Below, piece by piece: positions 33,026-37,894 of a stretch of 37,894 nucleotides of DNA (the first letter of the stretch is position 1; each line of letters starts with the position of its first letter). Where the stretch lies: positions 1 to 37,894 of the forward strand of contig CAIVEW010000052.1 in the NCBI GenBank assembly GCA_903905065.1. The letters run 5' to 3'. This DNA comes from an uncultured Bacteroidota bacterium. GTDB lineage: Bacteria > Bacteroidota > Bacteroidia > Chitinophagales > Chitinophagaceae. A program made the position numbers and the translations under genes. Under the pieces are notes generated by a model. It saw nothing but the letters and a program-made list of their open reading frames with translations. It had not been told where the DNA came from and searched no databases.

Positions 33026-33364
33026 TTATTTAATTACTTCTCCCGAAGTTTTAGAAATACGTGAAAAACCTGTTTCAGTACGCTCGCGCTTTACACGGGA
33101 AGGCGCTTTAGCCTTAGCATCCCACAACATTACGTTAGAGATAGCTATGTAAGCTTCTTCCTGCACGATCCCGCCTTGAGGGTTCTGCGCGTTTGGCTTA
33201 AGGTGCTTGGTTACAAGGTTTACACCTTCTATCAGCACCTTCGCATCGGTGGGGTTCACCGAAAGCACTTTACGTGGCTTGGTACGGTCCTTGTCGTCGC
33301 CGGCAATAACAACCACGTTGTCGCCTTTCTTAATATTGAACTTCGGTTTAAATCTCTTATTCAT
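33026..33364 (-). CDS. rplX: 50S ribosomal protein L24
   Basis: L24 initiates large-subunit assembly by binding the 5' end of 23S rRNA. With the start at 33364 ([15 protein letters not shown]) it is 112 residues; the KOW motif spans about residues 12-40 ([23 protein letters not shown]), and [21 protein letters not shown] closes the core. The frame is open 20 codons further upstream but that part crosses a -7 promoter box and is untypical, so the ATG at 33364 is taken. Downstream neighbours follow very closely. Confidence 0.95.
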   Translation of the reverse strand: MNKRFKPKFNIKKGDNVVVIAGDDKDRTKPRKVLSVNPTDAKVLIEGVNLVTKHLKPNAQNPQGGIVQEEAYIAISNVMLWDAKAKAPSRVKRERTETGFSRISKTSGEVIK

Positions 33365-33410
33365 CTGAAAATAAATTTGTCTTTTCAACCCCATTTTTCC
33401 AAACGGGCTG

Positions 33411-33418
33411 CAAAGGTA
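33411..33418 (-). promoter_or_regulatory. Possible internal promoter before rplX
   Basis: On the minus strand TACCTTTG is a perfect -7 box in the rplN-rplX gap. No good -33 lies 18-19 nt before it. Transcription would start near 33404, giving a 40-nt leader to rplX and downstream genes. Confidence 0.4.
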
Positions 33419-33427
33419 CAATAATTT

Positions 33428-33796
33428 TTACAATACTTCCGGTGCCAGGGAAACAATTTTCATGTATCCTTTATCACGCAATTCGCGGGCAACTGGTCCA
33501 AATATACGGGTACCACGTGGGTCATCGGCAGCATTCAGGAGCACAACAGCATTGTCATCAAAGCTGATGTAAGACCCGTCCTTGCGGCGGAGCTTGTTCT
33601 TGGTGCGAACGATAACCGCTTTCGAAACGATACCTTTCTTTACGCCGCCGCCAGGGAGCGCATCCTTAACAGTTACCACGATCTTATCGCCGATACCTGC
33701 ATAGTCCTGCCCTGAATTGCCCAACACACGGATGCACAATACTTCTTTAGCGCCGCTGTTGTCGGCTACACTGAGCCTCGATTCTTGTTGTATCAT
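33428..33796 (-). CDS. rplN: 50S ribosomal protein L14
   Basis: L14 contacts 16S rRNA in a bridge between the subunits. The 122-residue protein is of standard length with [26 protein letters not shown] and [15 protein letters not shown], then [26 protein letters not shown]. The order rplN-rplX begins the classic spc operon, and a possible promoter lies just downstream of its stop. Confidence 0.97.
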   Translation of the reverse strand: MIQQESRLSVADNSGAKEVLCIRVLGNSGQDYAGIGDKIVVTVKDALPGGGVKKGIVSKAVIVRTKNKLRRKDGSYISFDDNAVVLLNAADDPRGTRIFGPVARELRDKGYMKIVSLAPEVL

Positions 33797-33805
33797 CTTA
33801 AATAG

Positions 33806-34081
33806 TTACTTAGCTTTTTCAATAATTTCTACCAGGCGCCAGCGCTTTGTCTTGCTCAGCGGGCGTGTTTCCATAATGCGAACCACATCGCCAATACCGG
33901 CTGTGTTCTGCTCATCATGGGCATGGAAGCTCGATGATTTCTTAAGAAACTTACCATATATAGGGTGTTTCACTTTACGCTCAACAGTAACTGTGATGCT
34001 TTTCGTCATCTTGTTGCTGCTAACTACCCCTATACGGGTTTTCCTGCTTTTTCTTTCAATCGTCGTCGTCATAATAGACAT
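33806..34081 (-). CDS. rpsQ: 30S ribosomal protein S17
   Basis: S17 is an OB-fold protein that binds the 5' domain of 16S rRNA. The 91-residue protein has the typical [33 protein letters not shown] and [37 protein letters not shown]. The start could equally be the ATG at 34072, three codons later (MTTTIERK), which would give 88 residues. It is 8 bp after rpmC. Confidence 0.95.
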   Translation of the reverse strand: MSIMTTTIERKSRKTRIGVVSSNKMTKSITVTVERKVKHPIYGKFLKKSSSFHAHDEQNTAGIGDVVRIMETRPLSKTKRWRLVEIIEKAK

Positions 34082-34089
34082 ATAATTAA

Positions 34090-34302
34090 TTAGATACCTA
34101 ATGTTCTTTTACGCTGTTCCGTCTTCAGGCGTGCTATTGCACGGCGCTGTGTCTTGATAGAAAGCGGATTCTCTATCGGATTTACCGCATGACTGAACCT
34201 TGTTTTTTTCAGGCGCATCTCCTCATCACTGATCCTTTCGTTCAGCGCTTCGTTGTCGAGCGAGCGGTAATCGTCCGCTTTCGCTTTGTTTGCTTTTGCC
34301 AT
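34090..34302 (-). CDS. rpmC: 50S ribosomal protein L29
   Basis: L29 sits at the polypeptide exit and helps dock trigger factor and SRP. The 70-residue helical-hairpin protein contains [50 protein letters not shown], including the conserved NP and IRR-IAR-type motifs. The 150-bp upstream gap from rplP is the longest in the operon and is filled with repeats, including a heptamer array ending 13 bp before this ATG. Confidence 0.95.
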   Translation of the reverse strand: MAKANKAKADDYRSLDNEALNERISDEEMRLKKTRFSHAVNPIENPLSIKTQRRAIARLKTEQRKRTLGI

Positions 34303-34315
34303 TGTTTTACTTTTT

Positions 34316-34347
34316 AGTCGTAAGTCATAAGTCGTAAGTTGTAAGTC
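34316..34347 (+). repeat. Heptamer array before rpmC
   Basis: On the plus strand the units are AGTCGTA, AGTCATA and variants, 4.6 copies in exact register. In the direction of the operon this is the complement (TACGACT) lying 13 bp before the rpmC start. The same units occur at the doxX-like stop, in stop-proximal orientation. Confidence 0.75.
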
Positions 34348-34395
34348 TCCTTATAACCACTCCTCAGAGCTTTCTATTATCTAAATACTTTCACT

Positions 34396-34416
34396 GCAAT
34401 CCCAATTCCAAATTAC
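34396..34416 (-). repeat. Heptamer array in the rplP-rpmC gap
   Basis: Three 7-bp units in register read on the minus strand (GTAATTT, GGAATTG, GGATTGC), the same family as after rpsE. A further half unit TTGGAATC follows the rplP stop, so the palindrome at 34417-34443 appears to interrupt an array. Confidence 0.55.
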
Positions 34417-34443
34417 GGTCATCCTGAGCGAAGCCGAAGGACC
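34417..34443. repeat. Palindrome of the CATCCTGAGCGAAGC type in the rplP-rpmC gap
   Basis: GGTCaTCCT and AGGA-CC arms flank GAGCGAAGCCGA. This is a member of a dispersed repeat (GTCATCCTGAGCG..GAAGGATCT) that I know from many bacterial genomes. Here it lies between two heptamer segments. Confidence 0.6.
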
Positions 34444-34452
34444 TGATTCCAA

Positions 34453-34875
34453 TTATTCGCCTGCGTAGTCATGGCGAACCACAAACTTCGTGCGGATCGG
34501 CAATTTCTGCGATGCAAGCAATAAGGCTTCCTGTGCTACCTTCAACGGAACACCGTCGAGTTCGAACATGATCAGTCCTGGTTTTACCACGGCTGCCCAG
34601 AATTCAAGGCTACCTTTACCCTTACCCATACGCACTTCTGCTGGTTTACGGGTGATCGGCTTGTCAGGGAATATGCGTATCCATACATTACCTTCACGTT
34701 TCATGTGGCGGGTAAGTGCCTGGCGTGCGGCTTCTATCTGGCGGTTAGTGATCCACTTTGGTTCCATAGCCTTCAGGCCAAATGAACCAAATGATATCAT
34801 AGCGCCACGTTGAGCGTTGCCCCTGATCCTGCCTTTATGCGCCTTCCTGTGCTTCGATTTTTTTGGTTGTAACAT
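34453..34875 (-). CDS. rplP: 50S ribosomal protein L16
   Basis: L16 organises the A-site side of the peptidyl-transferase region. The 140-residue protein shows [30 protein letters not shown], the [18 protein letters not shown] stretch, then [34 protein letters not shown] and [16 protein letters not shown]. All are standard. Note that the segment AHKGRIRG near the N-terminus is as expected for the family. It is 40 bp after rpsC. Confidence 0.97.
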   Translation of the reverse strand: MLQPKKSKHRKAHKGRIRGNAQRGAMISFGSFGLKAMEPKWITNRQIEAARQALTRHMKREGNVWIRIFPDKPITRKPAEVRMGKGKGSLEFWAAVVKPGLIMFELDGVPLKVAQEALLLASQKLPIRTKFVVRHDYAGE

Positions 34876-34915
34876 TGTTACAAAATTTATTAAAGTATTC
34901 TAAACAATATTATTA

Positions 34916-35797
34916 TTATCTGCGTGCACCGCCACCTGCTGCTCCACCTGAGCGGCCACCACCGCCACCTGAACGGCCTCCGCGATCACCACCGGCTCCA
35001 CCGCCTCTGCGATCTCCGCCGCCACCGCCTCTGCGATCTCCGCCTCCACGCTCACCACGTTCGCCGCCGCGCTCACCGCCGCGTGATTCACCACCCTGGA
35101 AACCACCTGTCGGGCGATTGCCACGGCTGTCAGAGTTTGCAGAGAAGTTAGGGTTCAGATCACGTTTGCCGAGAACTTCACCTTTACATATCCACACCTT
35201 CAATCCTATTTTACCATAAACAGTCATGGCATATACAGAAGCGTAGTCAATATCCATACGGAAAGTATGTAATGGCGTACGGCCCTGCTTGAATTCTTCA
35301 CTACGTGCTATTTCTGAACCGTTAAGACGGCCACCAGCCTTGATCTTGATACCTTCAGCACCCATACGCATTGCTGTAGAGATTGCCATCTTTATAGCGC
35401 GTTTGTAGCTTACACGGCCTTCTATCTGGCGGGCTATGGTTTCGCCTACTATCATGGCGTCCATTTCAGGGCGGCGGATCTCCATAATGTTGATCTGCAC
35501 ATCGTCCTTCTTGGTCAGCTTCTTCAGCTCTTCCTTGATACGGTCCACCTCTGTACCACCTTTACCTATGATGATACCTGGTTTTGAAGTATGGATCGTT
35601 ACGATCAGCTTACCAAGCGTGCGCTCAATAACAATGCGGGAAATGCCGCCTTTGTTGATACGCGCATTGAGGTAGTTGCGGATCTTGTGGTCTTCAACCA
35701 GTTTCTGGCCGAAGTCCTTTTTCTCGCCATACCACATCGAGTCCCATCCGCGGATGATGCCCAACCTGTTACCTATAGGATTACATTTTTGACCCAT
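34916..35797 (-). CDS. rpsC: 30S ribosomal protein S3 with Arg/Gly-rich tail
   Basis: S3 lies at the mRNA entry and has helicase activity with S4 and S5. Residues 1 to about 215 are standard: [23 protein letters not shown], the KH domain with [14 protein letters not shown], and the C-terminal domain with [48 protein letters not shown]. From about 222 to 293 the protein is almost only Gly, Arg, Asp, Glu and Ser in RGG and GGDRR-like repeats, ending GGGARR. This adds about 60 residues to a typical S3. The opposite strand shows spurious Pro-rich frames. Confidence 0.96.
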   Translation of the reverse strand: MGQKCNPIGNRLGIIRGWDSMWYGEKKDFGQKLVEDHKIRNYLNARINKGGISRIVIERTLGKLIVTIHTSKPGIIIGKGGTEVDRIKEELKKLTKKDDVQINIMEIRRPEMDAMIVGETIARQIEGRVSYKRAIKMAISTAMRMGAEGIKIKAGGRLNGSEIARSEEFKQGRTPLHTFRMDIDYASVYAMTVYGKIGLKVWICKGEVLGKRDLNPNFSANSDSRGNRPTGGFQGGESRGGERGGERGERGGGDRRGGGGGDRRGGGAGGDRGGRSGGGGGRSGGAAGGGARR

Positions 35798-35808
35798 TAC
35801 TTTCGTTA

Positions 35809-36198
35809 TTAAGATTGAACGTTTTCTGTTTCTGAATTAACATTTGCTGCTACTGCATTCTTGCTGTCCACAATGATCGTGATGTGGTTGCTGCGCTTGC
35901 GTACGCGGTATGCACGGCCTTGTGGTGCCGGGCGCATCCGCTTCAACACGCGGCCACCGTCAACGAAGATGGTCTTTACAATCAGGTTGGCTTCAGCCAC
36001 ATCCACACCTTCATTTTTCACTCTCCAGTTGGCAACAGCGCTCAGCAACAGCTTTTCCAGCGGCACTGATGGATGTTTGGTGCTGAACTTCAAAGTGTTC
36101 AGCGCATTTTCCACTTCCATACCACGGATCAGATCCGCCAGCAGGCGCATCTTGCGTGGTGAAGTAGGTAAATTTCTTAAGCGAGCTACAGCTTCCAT
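35809..36198 (-). CDS. rplV: 50S ribosomal protein L22
   Basis: L22 spans the large subunit and forms part of the exit tunnel. The 129-residue protein shows [26 protein letters not shown], the [10 protein letters not shown] block, and the tunnel loop with [33 protein letters not shown], the RxxxRAxGRA-type hallmark. The last 16 residues are an Asn/Glu/Val tail. A pentamer AT-rich run and a palindrome are upstream of its ATG. Confidence 0.97.
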   Translation of the reverse strand: MEAVARLRNLPTSPRKMRLLADLIRGMEVENALNTLKFSTKHPSVPLEKLLLSAVANWRVKNEGVDVAEANLIVKTIFVDGGRVLKRMRPAPQGRAYRVRKRSNHITIIVDSKNAVAANVNSETENVQS

Positions 36199-36214
36199 TT
36201 TATTTTATTTTATT
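36199..36214 (-). repeat. Pentamer run at the rplV start
   Basis: On the minus strand TAAAA is repeated about three times directly before the rplV ATG at 36198. It occupies the ribosome-binding region; a length change here could alter initiation. Confidence 0.4.
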
Positions 36215-36246
36215 CACCCCAAAACCCTAAAGGGGCTTTCCCGGAG
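36215..36246 (-). repeat. GC-rich palindrome before rplV
   Basis: Read on the minus strand: CTCCGGGAAAGCCCCTTTAG then GGTTTTGGGGTG. Same design as before rpsS (36599-36629) and rplB (37545-37568). Confidence 0.6.
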
Positions 36247-36257
36247 TTTTTAAACTC

Positions 36258-36289
36258 AATTGACTTTTTAACCTTTTAATTTTTTAACC
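36258..36289 (-). repeat. Octamer array in the rpsS-rplV gap
   Basis: Four 8-bp units in register read on the minus strand (GGTTAAAA, AATTAAAA, GGTTAAAA, AGTCAATT). It joins the stop-anchored palindrome of rpsS to the start-proximal palindrome of rplV. Confidence 0.6.
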
Positions 36290-36317
36290 TTACCTACCCT
36301 CTAGGGGCCGTGGGTTA
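36286..36317 (-). repeat. GC-rich palindrome anchored on the rpsS stop codon
   Basis: Minus-strand order: TAA (rpsS stop, 36317-36315), CCCACGG, CCCCTAGAGGG core and AGGTAAGG. Nearly the same arrangement as at the rplF stop (30967-30997). Confidence 0.65.
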
Positions 36318-36584
36318 CTGCTTAGTACCGCTATGACCCTTGAAGTTGCGGGTAGGCGAAAACTCACCCAGCTTATGGCCCACCATATACTCGGTAACAT
36401 ATACCGGTATGAACTTGTTGCCATTGTGCACTGCGAAAGTCTGCCCTACAAAATCCGGCGTAATAGTGCTGCGGCGGCTCCAGGTCTTTATTACACCCTT
36501 CTTCGCTTTACCATCAGCAATAGCCATAACCTTTTTGTCAAGGTTAGCATCTACATAAGGTCCTTTTTTTATCGAACGAGCCAT
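36315..36584 (-). CDS. rpsS: 30S ribosomal protein S19
   Basis: S19 forms a complex with S13 in the small-subunit head. The 89-residue protein begins [19 protein letters not shown], and has the signature [48 protein letters not shown]. Standard length. It is flanked on both sides by related GC-rich palindromes: one before its start (36599-36629), one holding its stop (36286-36317). Confidence 0.97.
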   Translation of the reverse strand: MARSIKKGPYVDANLDKKVMAIADGKAKKGVIKTWSRRSTITPDFVGQTFAVHNGNKFIPVYVTEYMVGHKLGEFSPTRNFKGHSGTKQ

Positions 36585-36598
36585 TTCTTTGACTTTTT

Positions 36599-36629
36599 AA
36601 CCCCAAACCCCTAAAGGGGCTTTCCGGAG
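36599..36629 (-). repeat. GC-rich palindrome before rpsS
   Basis: On the minus strand: CTCCGGAAAGCCCCTTTAGG followed by GGTTTGGGGTT. The CCCCTTTAGGGG core is a near-perfect hairpin. It ends 14 bp before the rpsS ATG. Confidence 0.65.
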
Positions 36630-36636
36630 CGTTTTT

Positions 36637-36660
36637 TATTACTAATTAACTTATTAACTT
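36637..36660 (-). repeat. Octamer array after rplB
   Basis: Three 8-bp units in register read on the minus strand (AAGTTAAT twice, then TAGTAATA), starting 22 bp after the rplB stop. Same family as after clpB and secY. Confidence 0.6.
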
Positions 36661-36682
36661 CTTACCTTTTTAATCGTTTATC

Positions 36683-37531
36683 TTACTTGAACCTGGCTGA
36701 AAGTTTCTTTCCGTCGCGGCGCTGAATGATCAGTTTGTTCGACGCCTTGTTCGTGTTACGTGTGATCTCGCCCTTAGCGTATTTACCCTTACGGCTACGT
36801 GGGTGGCCACCTGATGAGCGACCCTCACCACCACCCATCGGGTGATCGACTGGGTTCATCGCAACACCACGGTTACGTGGCTTGATGCCTTTCCAACGGT
36901 TACGGCCTGCTTTACCCATTGACTGGAGCGCATGGTCGCTGTTAGAAACGATACCGACAGTTGCCATACAAGTACCGAGCACTTTACGAAGCTCGCCGCT
37001 TGGCATTTTCAGTACGCAATATTTTTCTTCTTTAGCATTCAGTTGTGCGTAAGTGCCTGCAGAGCGGGCAAGTGCACCACCTTTACCTGGCTGCAGTTCA
37101 ATATTGTGAACAACAGTACCCAAAGGCATATTCTTAAGTAAAAGAGCATTTCCAACTTCCGGGGCAACTGCCGGGCCGCTAACAATAACGGAACCAACCT
37201 GCAGCCCCTGCGGAGCGATGATGTAACGTTTTTCGCCGTCTGTATAGTTCAGCAGTGCGATGAAAGCGGTACGGTTAGGATCATATTCGATGCTCTTAAC
37301 AGTCGCCTTGATATCATTCTTGTTGCGTTTGAAATCGATCAAACGATACTGGATTTTGTTACCACCGCCTATGTAGCGCATAGCCCTGCGGCCCTGCACG
37401 TTACGGCCGCCAGTGCCGCTCTGATGCTCCAAAAGGCTCTTTTCAGGCACATTTGTAGTGATCTCCGCGTAAGCGTTACCTATTCTCCAGCGTGTTCCGG
37501 CTGTTACCGGTTTGTATTTACGTAATGCCAT
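36683..37531 (-). CDS. rplB: 50S ribosomal protein L2
   Basis: L2 is a core large-subunit protein needed for subunit association and peptidyl transfer. Starting at 37531 ([15 protein letters not shown]) it is 282 residues; the upstream in-frame start would add seven residues of palindrome-derived sequence. The signature [29 protein letters not shown] is present early, and near the end [24 protein letters not shown]. The functionally important first His is kept, and Met replaces the second, as in other Bacteroidota. Confidence 0.97.
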   Translation of the reverse strand: MALRKYKPVTAGTRWRIGNAYAEITTNVPEKSLLEHQSGTGGRNVQGRRAMRYIGGGNKIQYRLIDFKRNKNDIKATVKSIEYDPNRTAFIALLNYTDGEKRYIIAPQGLQVGSVIVSGPAVAPEVGNALLLKNMPLGTVVHNIELQPGKGGALARSAGTYAQLNAKEEKYCVLKMPSGELRKVLGTCMATVGIVSNSDHALQSMGKAGRNRWKGIKPRNRGVAMNPVDHPMGGGEGRSSGGHPRSRKGKYAKGEITRNTNKASNKLIIQRRDGKKLSARFK

Positions 37532-37544
37532 TTTAATAATTTTT

Positions 37545-37568
37545 AACCCCAAACCCCTACAGGGGCTT
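37545..37568 (-). repeat. GC-rich palindrome before rplB
   Basis: On the minus strand: AAGCCCCTGTAGGGG then TTTGGGGTT. Ends 13 bp before the rplB ATG. Same design as before rpsS and rplV. Confidence 0.6.
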
Positions 37569-37594
37569 ACTCTTAATTTTCTTTATTCTTTACG

Positions 37595-37633
37595 CTCCAT
37601 CTCCTCTCCTTTGGAGAGGATGGGAGAGGTCTA
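37595..37633 (-). repeat. GC-rich palindrome anchored on the rplW stop codon
   Basis: Minus-strand order: TAG (rplW stop, 37633-37631), ACCTCTCCC, then CCTCTCC-AAA-GGAGAGG core and ATGGAG. The same hairpin core occurs at 12261-12292 between coaE and clpB. Confidence 0.65.
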
Positions 37634-37894
37634 TACGAACAGGTCGATTGTTTCGCCTTCTGCAAGAGTTACGATCGCTTTCTTATAAGAAGGCTTGCGG
37701 CCTGCCAGTAATCCTGCCTTAGTAAACCTTGTTTTGCTTTTAGCCGGAACCACTACTGTATTCACATCGGCCACCTTCACACCGTAAAAATCTTCTACAG
37801 CTTTCTTTATTTCCAGCTTATTGGCTTGCTTGCCCACTACGAATGTATAGCGGCCACTGCGCTCCATCTGGAGATTTACCTTTTCGGTGATCAC
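37631..37894 (-). CDS. rplW: 50S ribosomal protein L23, 5' end cut by window edge
   Basis: L23 sits at the polypeptide exit and docks trigger factor and SRP. The visible 87 residues cover most of the protein; the first codon at the window edge is a GTG read as Val in the VITEK motif of the family, not a start, so about 8-12 residues are missing outside the window. Landmarks: GRYTFVVGKQANKLEIKKAVEDFYGVKVADVNTVVV, then YKKAIVTLAEGETIDLF. It follows rplD in the usual S10 order, out of view. Confidence 0.95.
   Translation of the reverse strand: MITEKVNLQMERSGRYTFVVGKQANKLEIKKAVEDFYGVKVADVNTVVVPAKSKTRFTKAGLLAGRKPSYKKAIVTLAEGETIDLFV

Noticed and set aside
34863-35219. Pro/Arg-rich plus-strand reading frame
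   Set aside because: Antisense of the Gly/Arg tail of ribosomal protein S3.
1-37894. Search for insertion sequences, integrases, tRNA and rRNA genes
   Set aside because: No transposase or integrase reading frame, no cloverleaf or rRNA stretch was recognised by eye; this is not a substitute for a covariance-model search.

Overview
The window looks like chromosomal DNA of a Bacteroidota bacterium, most likely in or near the Chitinophagaceae. The support is: promoters of the TTTG-N19-TAnnTTTG type rather than TTGACA/TATAAT; A-rich leaders instead of strong Shine-Dalgarno sites; a long NusB next to DUF1573, YajC and CoaE; a DUF5686 outer-membrane-type protein; many small lipoproteins; and a ribosomal operon ending in secY-map. 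I see no phage, plasmid, transposase, CRISPR array, rRNA or tRNA.

Layout. 1-4370: rightward genes for a small secreted protein, riboflavin synthase, a DUF2252 protein, a secreted esterase and a DUF4142 lipoprotein, closed by a bidirectional terminator. 4380-9500: a leftward lipoprotein, a large DUF5686 protein, a leftward DUF6600 protein with a Pro/Gln tail, a 40-residue His-rich lipoprotein and a small membrane protein. 9678-15160: nusB, DUF1573, yajC, coaE, then clpB with its terminator. 15229-19062: GNAT acetyltransferase, small lipoprotein, DoxX-like protein and a TMTC-like TPR glycosyltransferase. 19289-24078: ccmE-ccmF (cytochrome c maturation) and aspS. 24093-26481: DUF72, KTSC, a 55-residue lipoprotein and an SDR oxidoreductase. 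26625-37894: one leftward operon, rplW (cut by the window edge)-rplB-rpsS-rplV-rpsC-rplP-rpmC-rpsQ-rplN-rplX-rplE-rpsN-rpsH-rplF-rplR-rpsE-rpmD-rplO-secY-map. Ribosomal proteins, SecY/YajC and Map together cover protein synthesis, export and N-terminal processing. ClpB, AspRS and NusB are further housekeeping functions.

The most unusual content is between the genes. Gaps that would be short in most bacteria, including those inside the ribosomal operon, are filled with short degenerate tandem arrays of exact 7- or 8-bp period and with small GC-rich palindromes. Many are placed precisely: the stop codons of nusB, clpB, ccmE, doxX, rplF, rpsS and rplW lie inside or at the edge of a repeat, while other arrays or palindromes sit directly before the starts of ccmF, map, rpmD, rplF, rpmC, rpsS, rplV and rplB. 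This boundary-anchored repeat system is the best candidate for something undescribed. Two protein features also stand out: an Arg/Gly-rich tail on ribosomal protein S3, and a CcmE whose haem-binding His is replaced by Cys (CPSKY).
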